NCBI GenBank assembly: GCA_910583775.1
Contig: CAJTYD010000064.1
Coordinates: forward strand, 1-19,618
Length of the DNA: 19,618 nt
Source of the DNA: an uncultured Muribaculaceae bacterium
GTDB taxonomy: Bacteria > Bacteroidota > Bacteroidia > Bacteroidales > Muribaculaceae
Reading direction: 5' to 3'
This document shows positions 15,655-19,618 of this stretch, in pieces. Position 1 is the stretch's first letter, and each line of letters starts with the position of its first letter. The notes below the pieces were generated by a model. It worked only from the letters and a program-made list of their open reading frames with translations. It made no database searches and was not told where the DNA came from. Made by a program: the position numbers and the translations under genes.

Positions 15655-15835
15655 TTTTACATAAGTAGCTAAGAGAATTAATGAACATATAAAACGAAGA
15701 TATTTTTTAGGCGATTTTGGCGCGGAGAGAAGGATAATATAAATATATTCGATTGAACGACAATTCAAAAACCGCCAAAAAGAATGAACTTTAGCGTTCA
15801 AGATTTCATTAGTTGCTTATATCGATTAAATTATC
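15655..15835. repeat. Long imperfect inverted repeat upstream of the ZIP gene
   Basis: The left side (ATAAGTAGCTAAGAGAATTA ... TTTTTTAGGCGATTTTGGCG) and the reverse complement of the right side (ATAAGCAACTAATGAAATC ... CTTTTTGGCGGTTTTTG) match in the same order with gaps, giving a roughly 180-nt imperfect palindrome with an AT-rich centre (ATATAAATATATTC). No coding potential is seen. It may be another decayed palindromic element. Confidence 0.4.
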
Positions 15836-15877
15836 TTGACTACTTAGTTATTAAATCCGCTATAGTTCTGTTATGAT

Positions 15878-16657
15878 ATGAGTGTATTTGAGCAGATGCT
15901 GTTGTGTGCTGTAGGGTTAGGGTTGGCCTCATTGCTTGGCTCGACCCTCGGGCTTTTTGTGAGGAAGATCCCGCATCGGTGGAACGATATTTTTCTTGGA
16001 TTCTGTGCAGGGATGATGCTGACGGCTTCTATCGTGTGCCTGATTGTTCCGGCCGTGGATATGGCAGGCGAAGGGGGATGGTGGCAACCGTTGCTCGGTG
16101 TTTTTCTCGGCGTGCTTCTCATCGGAGTCCTCGACAAGGTCACGCCTCATCTTCATCACCTCACCGGCCTTGACCGGAACCGGGTGTCAGAGGAGCCCCA
16201 TGGGACGCGAAATAAAAGTATCGACCGGATCCTCCTTTTTGTGATTGCCATTGCAATACATAAATTTCCCGAGGGTCTGGCGACGGGAGTGGTATTTGAC
16301 GGGAGCAATCTTCAGAATGCCTATACGGTGGCCATTACCATCGCCCTCCAGAATATTCCCGAGGGGATGGTGGTTGTCACTCCGTTGCTGATGATAGGAG
16401 TGAAATTTCCCCGGGTTATCGGAGTGAGTCTGGTTGTAGCGTTGCTGGAAATGGCGGGAGTATTGCTCGGGTATTTTATCGGCGACATGTCTTCGGCGTT
16501 ACTGCCGACGGTGACAGCGATCGCCGGGGGCGCCATGCTCTATGTGATAAGCGACGAGATGATTCCCGAAACCCACAGCCACGGCTTCGAGAAACATGCG
16601 ACGTATGCTCTCGTGGCCGGCGTGATGTGCATGCTCTACATCCAGATGCTTGTGTGA
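15878..16657 (+). CDS. ZIP-family divalent metal transporter (ZupT/GufA-like)
   Basis: This 259-residue inner-membrane protein has about eight transmembrane segments and the ZIP signature: IHKFPEGLATG in TM4 (H128, E132) and IALQNIPEGMVV in TM5 (Q158, N159, E162), the metal-binding pair of the GufA/ZupT branch. A histidine cluster HLHH (91-94) lies in the TM3-TM4 loop, as usual. It should import zinc or iron-group divalent cations; which metal is not visible. The start ATG at 15878 follows an imperfect -7 box (TAGTTCTG, 15863-15870). It is a single-gene unit. The downstream region has a 12-bp tandem repeat and a short hairpin rather than a clear T-run terminator. Confidence 0.92.
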   Translation: MSVFEQMLLCAVGLGLASLLGSTLGLFVRKIPHRWNDIFLGFCAGMMLTASIVCLIVPAVDMAGEGGWWQPLLGVFLGVLLIGVLDKVTPHLHHLTGLDRNRVSEEPHGTRNKSIDRILLFVIAIAIHKFPEGLATGVVFDGSNLQNAYTVAITIALQNIPEGMVVVTPLLMIGVKFPRVIGVSLVVALLEMAGVLLGYFIGDMSSALLPTVTAIAGGAMLYVISDEMIPETHSHGFEKHATYALVAGVMCMLYIQMLV

Positions 16658-16692
16658 AGCAAAATCTCGGCCGGGAGAAATAAACTTATTAT

Positions 16693-16747
16693 CTTGCGCC
16701 CTGACTTGCGCCCTGACTTGTGTCCTGACTTATGGCCTGACTTGGGG
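16693..16747 (+). repeat. 12-bp tandem repeat, four units
   Basis: CTTGCGCCCTGA twice exactly, then CTTGTGTCCTGA and CTTATGGCCTGA, then a partial CTTGGGG. The unit is a multiple of three and is open in the ZIP gene's frame after its stop, where it would read L-(R/R/C/W)-P-D repeats, but no start codon precedes it. The last partial unit forms the left arm of a CTTGGGG/CCCCAAG hairpin. Confidence 0.7.
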
Positions 16748-16839
16748 GTAGCTTGCAGGGTGTCCCCAAGTTAACCCCTAAGAAATAATTGTTTTAATTT
16801 ATTTCAAAGGATTTCGAGAAGATTCTTTAGATGTCTTCG

Positions 16840-16891
16840 CAAGTTGAGAAAGGAGACGGCTCTCGGTTTCGTCCGTCGAAACTTGGCGAAA
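16840..16891 (+). repeat. Palindromic repeat (copy 3)
   Basis: CAAGTTGAGAAAGGA ... CTCTCGGTTTCG ... CGAAACTTGGCGAAAA, nearly identical to copy 2 at 15174 and with the same 45-nt core. The internal hairpin GTTTCG-TCCGT-CGAAAC is retained although its loop differs from copy 2, suggesting that the paired form matters or that the unit amplifies as a palindrome. Confidence 0.65.
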
Positions 16892-17109
16892 ATAGTCAAA
16901 AATTGTTAAAAGCTTTGGCGGAAATAAAGCAAATCTATCTTGCTACTGCGCGTACAAAGCCGTCGCTACTGCTTAAAGGCGAAACACCACGTCTTGAGTA
17001 ATAACACACGATATTAGCTGTTACGTTCATGCGGTTTACTTGGTTTAACATTTCAACCGGATTTTGCAGTTGACCCGGTTTAACCGTCAGCTTCCGTGGG
17101 TCTGTCAGG

Positions 17110-17142
17110 GAATAAAAAGAGAGTTGCGGTCTGCAACTCTCT
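17110..17142 (-). terminator. Rho-independent terminator of the tRNA-like gene
   Basis: On the minus strand AGAGAGTTGC (17142-17133), loop AGACC, GCAACTCTCT (17127-17118) form a perfect 10-bp stem followed by TTTTTATT. It begins only 5 nt after the tRNA 3' end, so it closes a short tRNA transcription unit. Confidence 0.85.
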
Positions 17143-17146
17143 GAAG

Positions 17147-17252
17147 TGGTGCCAACGGGAATCGAACCAGTGACACAAGGATTTTCAGTCCTTTGCTCTC
17201 AAGACCTCCAAAAGCTGACGCTTTCGGAGGCAACCAACTGAGCTATGGCACT
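17147..17252 (-). tRNA. tRNA-Phe(GAA)-like gene with a 33-nt hairpin insertion in the D-loop
   Basis: The minus strand gives acceptor AGTGCCA, U8-A9, D-stem GCTC/GAGC, anticodon arm AAGGA-CTGAAAA-TCCTT (anticodon GAA, Phe), variable loop GTGTC, T-arm ACTGG-TTCGATT-CCCGT, acceptor TGGCACC and discriminator A; no CCA is encoded. Between T20 and A21 of the D-loop there are 33 extra bases (plus-strand 17200-17232), which fold as an 11-bp stem (CCTCCGAAAGC / GCTTTTGGAGG, one G-T) with a 4-nt loop. Without them it is a normal 73-nt tRNA. Two stem mismatches are present, A1-C72 and T51-C63. A strong terminator follows, so it is probably transcribed. It may be a functional expanded-D-arm tRNA or a pseudo-tRNA invaded by a small palindrome. 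Confidence 0.8.
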
Positions 17253-17587
17253 TTATCCTCTCAAAGAGCTAAACTCTCTCCCTATATTTATTCTGCGGTT
17301 TAACTCACGGTTTAACTCGTGGATATTCCGAGATTGGGGTTATCAATACGTTAATTATCTCAATGTAAAGTTAGTATTTTTCAGTGGGCTACGCAAGCAC
17401 TTAGATGAATATTTGCTTAACCAACATACTTATTTCATGTGTATTAAGATATGTGAGGATTCGTACTGTATTATTGTTGGAATCCTATTATAAGCCTTGA
17501 AATTTCCTTTAATGGTACTTTTTTAGAACTCCCCTTATTTAGGAGATAATTCAGAAAAAATGTACCCTTGTATGGTATTTAGAAGTC
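17253..17587. other. AT-rich intergenic region without a gene
   Basis: No convincing gene is seen; the open frame crossing 17245-17493 overlaps the tRNA-like gene. It holds two GGTTTAAC octamers (17297 and 17309), and at its right end a weak hairpin with a T6 run serving the lipoprotein operon. Base composition drops sharply from here to the end of the window. Confidence 0.5.
17555..17577 (-). terminator. Weak terminator-like hairpin after the lipoprotein gene
   Basis: On the minus strand TACC-ATACAA-GGTA with an extra G, followed by CATTTTTT (T6 at 17560-17555), about 10 nt after the lipoprotein stop. The stem is only four pairs, so this is a weak call. Confidence 0.3.
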
Positions 17588-18190
17588 TTAATATTTATGA
17601 TTCAGCATTATCAGAGTATCAATTATTAGAAAATCCTCTCCATTGTTGCGCACATCGCTAAATTTGACTTTTATAAATTCTGATTTTTCTGAGGGTTGTA
17701 ATATATTTTCTTCTCTAATTGTGTAATATAAACTGTCTTGTTGGTCTAAATGTGGAATCCATATTGGGGTTGGCTCAATAATATGTTGCCATTCACCATT
17801 GATGTTTGTAAAGGCATGGTAACACATCCACATGGAAGTTGGCCATTGTGTAACGTAGCCCCATTCTTCTGTGCCATTACCGTCTAAATCCCCCTCTTTT
17901 ATAAAGTTTATGCCTATTGTATTTCCAACGATAAGGTCTTTGACTGTACCGTTTGTTGTATAAACTCTCCATTCATAGTGACAACCACCATACGTTCCGT
18001 CCTCTTTTGGAGAGAGGGAATCAATCGGTTCACATATAAGAGTGTCTATATCTATGCCATTGAATCTCCCTATAATGGTATCACGGTATTGTGCCAATGA
18101 ATCAGTTTGTTCTGTTTCACATCGTTTGTTTTCGCACCCAATTATGGAGAATGAAACTATGAGCAAAAAGATATAAGTTAACTTTTTCAT
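17588..18190 (-). CDS. Small lipoprotein of unknown function
   Basis: This 200-residue protein begins with a lipoprotein signal peptide (MKKLTYIFLLIVSFSIIGC) and modified cysteine C19, followed by ENKRCETE, charged residues that fit surface export in Bacteroidetes. A DLDGNGTEEW stretch (101-110) resembles a calcium-binding loop of the FG-GAP/EF type, followed by a tryptophan-rich segment (WPTSMWMCYHAF). I do not recognise a family. It is the last gene of a four-gene minus-strand operon, and its ATG overlaps the preceding stop by four bases (ATGA), implying coupled translation. Confidence 0.75.
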   Translation of the reverse strand: MKKLTYIFLLIVSFSIIGCENKRCETEQTDSLAQYRDTIIGRFNGIDIDTLICEPIDSLSPKEDGTYGGCHYEWRVYTTNGTVKDLIVGNTIGINFIKEGDLDGNGTEEWGYVTQWPTSMWMCYHAFTNINGEWQHIIEPTPIWIPHLDQQDSLYYTIREENILQPSEKSEFIKVKFSDVRNNGEDFLIIDTLIMLNHKY

Positions 18191-18582
18191 TTCAATAATT
18201 CTGAGCGTATTAGAATCCGAGTATTGTTGCGCAGTTCCTTAATTTCTGCGATTCTCGCTTCTGAAAGAGAGCGATATATCAGAGTGGTAGTTTCATGGTA
18301 ATTGTCATTTGTCATTCTTTTTAAGGCACGGTAATCTGTTGCGATATGTCTTATATCCTCGCCGTTGATATAAAAATTGAACATAGCGGAATTATATAGT
18401 TCGTTTGGAAACTCTTTAAGACATACCATAGTCCATGAGCGACCAATTATTGCATATTCAACTTCATACGTCTTGCCTATTGATAGTTGTTGCGTATCCG
18501 TATTGTTCCAACTGTCATGTGTATTGCGGCACACAGCCGTCAGCGTTCCTTGCGTTGGTGTATAAGATTCTATGTTTATCAT
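18187..18582 (-). CDS. Small soluble protein of unknown function
   Basis: A 131-residue protein without signal peptide or membrane segment. The central part (IGKTYEVEYAIIGRSWTMVC ... MFNFYINGEDIR) looks like a small beta-barrel, and the C-terminus (SLSEARIAEIKELRNNTRIL) like a helix. I do not recognise a family. It lies 71 nt after the four-TM protein gene and overlaps the lipoprotein gene by four bases. A cytosolic member among membrane and lipoprotein neighbours could be a regulatory or immunity-type partner, but that is speculation. Confidence 0.7.
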   Translation of the reverse strand: MINIESYTPTQGTLTAVCRNTHDSWNNTDTQQLSIGKTYEVEYAIIGRSWTMVCLKEFPNELYNSAMFNFYINGEDIRHIATDYRALKRMTNDNYHETTTLIYRSLSEARIAEIKELRNNTRILIRSELLK

Positions 18583-18653
18583 TGCCTTAATTGTGAAAGG
18601 AGTATATTATTAGGCATACCTATAAAATGAAATATAAAGCAAGTATCGCATTG

Positions 18654-19058
18654 TTATTGGTTCATATTTGAATCTTCGCCAACTTTCGGCTGAATTGATA
18701 TTGGAAATGCTGAGAATGTTGCTATCTGCATAATTATAATTTGTGCAAATATAGCAATGATTGAAGTACCTAAATCCAAATAACCCTCTTTCAAGGCATA
18801 TCTAAATGCGATAAAGCAGCCTATTATTCCCCAAATTATAATTTCACCACCAAAACTGCGCCCAGCATACCACATGACCGAGCAATAGATAAAAAAGACG
18901 CATAAACAGCATAAACTCAAAATTGTAGGAAAATCATTAGTGTGAATAGTATCGCCACATTTTGAAGCAATATAGCATATAAGCACAGAGATAGCCATAA
19001 CTAATAGTGGCAATGTTATAGCGACTATTAGATTCTTTATAATCGGTTGCCGTTTCAT
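18654..19058 (-). CDS. Small integral membrane protein, about four TM segments
   Basis: This 134-residue hydrophobic protein has probable membrane segments near residues 10-31, 44-64, 70-90 and 96-118, a basic N-terminus (MKRQPIIKN) and a short polar tail. Four-helix proteins of this size have no diagnostic motif and I do not recognise it. Its ATG overlaps the preceding stop by four bases (ATGA), placing it in the same operon. Confidence 0.75.
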   Translation of the reverse strand: MKRQPIIKNLIVAITLPLLVMAISVLICYIASKCGDTIHTNDFPTILSLCCLCVFFIYCSVMWYAGRSFGGEIIIWGIIGCFIAFRYALKEGYLDLGTSIIAIFAQIIIMQIATFSAFPISIQPKVGEDSNMNQ

Positions 19059-19258
19059 TTCTTATTTGAATTTCCTTTAATCCACGCCTTTAGAAATAAA
19101 CCACCAAGAATCAGTAATATTATAAGCGGAATCATAAACTCATTATCACGAACTCCATAATCATCGCTTAAATCAGACATACGCCCTCGATTCCCATGTT
19201 GAGCATAGGATATAAACGAGAGTAGCGACATAAAAAAGAGAAGTGCAAGTTTTCGCAT
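19055..19258 (-). CDS. Small secreted/one-TM protein, first gene of the four-gene operon
   Basis: This 67-residue protein has a signal peptide (MRKLALLFFMSLLSFISYAQ), a short polar segment rich in Gly/Arg/Asp, and one C-terminal membrane helix (about residues 42-61) followed by a basic tail (KGNSNKK). The mature protein would be a very small type I membrane protein. The family is unknown. It is the promoter-proximal gene; a structured RNA with a terminator-like end (19311) lies about 50 nt upstream, so its expression may depend on readthrough. Confidence 0.7.
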   Translation of the reverse strand: MRKLALLFFMSLLSFISYAQHGNRGRMSDLSDDYGVRDNEFMIPLIILLILGGLFLKAWIKGNSNKK

Positions 19259-19310
19259 TTGCAGTTACTTGTTTCTCAATCCTCTGCGAAACGGTTAAAG
19301 ATTAGACATG

Positions 19311-19577
19311 AAAAAAGGTGTGAGGATTGTATCTTGTCTTATCCTATTGATAGGCTTCTCGCATTGCCTTTTCCACAGATAAAACAATAGCCCCACACCG
19401 ATTTTGCTATATAGACCGCCATTCACGGCAGGGTATATGCAATCAGTGCAGGTGCTATTGCCAATCATCTTCGTGGAAAATAAATTTTGCGAGAATTTAT
19501 CAATAGAAGTTGATTTCAATAACACCTTTCGTATGTTGATTCAAACAAGCCAACTCTTCGGCTCTGTGAATCAAGTG
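19311..19577 (-). ncRNA. Candidate structured RNA or attenuated leader, about 260 nt
   Basis: It lies between a -7 box (19585-19578) and a terminator-like end. Close to the expected start is a strong hairpin TTGATTCA ... TGAATCAA enclosing GAGCC ... GGCTT. Further on, CAATAGC (in GGCAATAGCACC) can pair with GCTATTG, and GGTGTGGGG (19399-19391) can pair with CCTCACACC (19325-19317), followed by TTTTTT (19316-19311). The last two pairings share the GGTGTGGGGCTATTG segment and compete, as in an attenuator. Immediately downstream, GAGGATTG (19284-19277) could also capture CAATCCTC (19329-19322). The 76-codon open frame over this stretch has no protein-like features. It may be a stand-alone sRNA or the leader controlling the four-gene operon; I do not assign it to an Rfam family. 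Confidence 0.5.
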
Positions 19578-19585
19578 CAAAGTTA
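19578..19585 (-). promoter_or_regulatory. -7 element of the structured RNA / four-gene operon
   Basis: CAAAGTTA on the plus strand reads TAACTTTG on the minus strand, a full TAnnTTTG match followed by a C, as is common at Bacteroidota start sites. No TTTG is visible at the -33 distance. The flanks carry an imperfect inverted repeat (19383-19399 against 19601-19616). Confidence 0.5.
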
Positions 19586-19618
19586 CGAAAAAATGTTATT
19601 GGTGGGGCTATGTTGGAT

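Larger units (their letters stand above)
16658..17117. other. Non-coding stretch between the ZIP gene and the tRNA-like gene
   Basis: About 460 nt without a gene. It holds the 12-bp tandem repeat (16693-16740), a hairpin CTTGGGG/CCCCAAG (16741-16770), palindromic repeat copy 3 (16840-16891), a direct pair of GCTACTGC (near 16942 and 16965), and two of the four GGTTTAAC octamers (17042, 17077) that flank the tRNA-like gene. I see nothing else. Confidence 0.5.

Noticed and set aside
16693..16747. CRISPR array
   Set aside because: The units are 12 bp and directly adjacent with no spacers, and there are no cas genes; it is a simple tandem repeat.
17245..17493. 82-codon open frame on the plus strand
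   Set aside because: It starts inside the tRNA-like gene on the opposite strand, has no promoter, and its translation shows no domain.
19295..19525. 76-codon open frame on the minus strand upstream of the four-gene operon
   Set aside because: It lies wholly within the structured RNA, runs through the terminator-like stem and T6 run, and has no recognisable protein features.

Overview
The window reads as a chromosome segment of a gut Bacteroidota, most likely order Bacteroidales and plausibly Muribaculaceae-like. Evidence is a GLPGLI-family protein, a CarboxypepD_reg-like/TonB-receptor-type outer-membrane barrel, lipoproteins with acidic residues after the lipobox cysteine, a GH92 glycosidase, a sensor kinase with an HELKRP H-box, and several promoter -7 boxes fitting the Bacteroidota consensus TAnnTTTG. 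The family placement is inference.

Layout. (1) 1-1450 looks like a decayed mobile island: an Abi_2/HEPN-type abortive-infection gene (minus), a promoter followed directly by a terminator-like hairpin, and a frameshifted, stop-riddled tyrosine integrase remnant. (2) 1453-7287 is a signalling/outer-membrane module. A histidine kinase and OmpR-type response regulator (minus) are divergent from a GLPGLI periplasmic protein and a TonB-receptor-like barrel (plus). The shared intergenic region holds four tandem 11-bp repeats placed just upstream of the plus-strand promoter, which looks like an OmpR/PhoB-type operator, so the kinase/regulator pair probably controls the GLPGLI-barrel operon. (3) 7399-11641 carries a surface-type lipoprotein, a small antitoxin-like/GNAT pair whose acetyltransferase is cut by one in-frame TAG, an exported nitroreductase, and an exported UlaG-like metallo-beta-lactamase-fold hydrolase. 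(4) 11954-15088 is one 1044-residue exported enzyme fusing a GH92 mannosidase-type domain to a C-terminal GH43-type domain. (5) 15089-17250 is rich in intergenic structure: palindromic repeats, a 279-bp element with perfect 18-bp inverted ends, a ZIP metal transporter gene, a 12-bp tandem repeat, and a tRNA-Phe(GAA)-like gene whose D-loop carries a 33-nt insertion folding into an 11-bp hairpin. (6) 17588-19618 is AT-rich and carries a tight minus-strand operon of four small unrecognised genes (secreted/one-TM, four-TM, soluble, lipoprotein), preceded by a roughly 260-nt structured RNA with its own promoter and a terminator-like 3' end.

The points most worth following up are the tRNA-Phe-like gene with the D-loop hairpin, the structured leader/ncRNA ahead of the four-gene operon, the 11-bp-phased operator between the two-component system and the GLPGLI/barrel operon, the GH92-GH43 fusion, and the palindromic repeat family present three times in the window. 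All calls come from reading the sequence; no database search or folding program was run.
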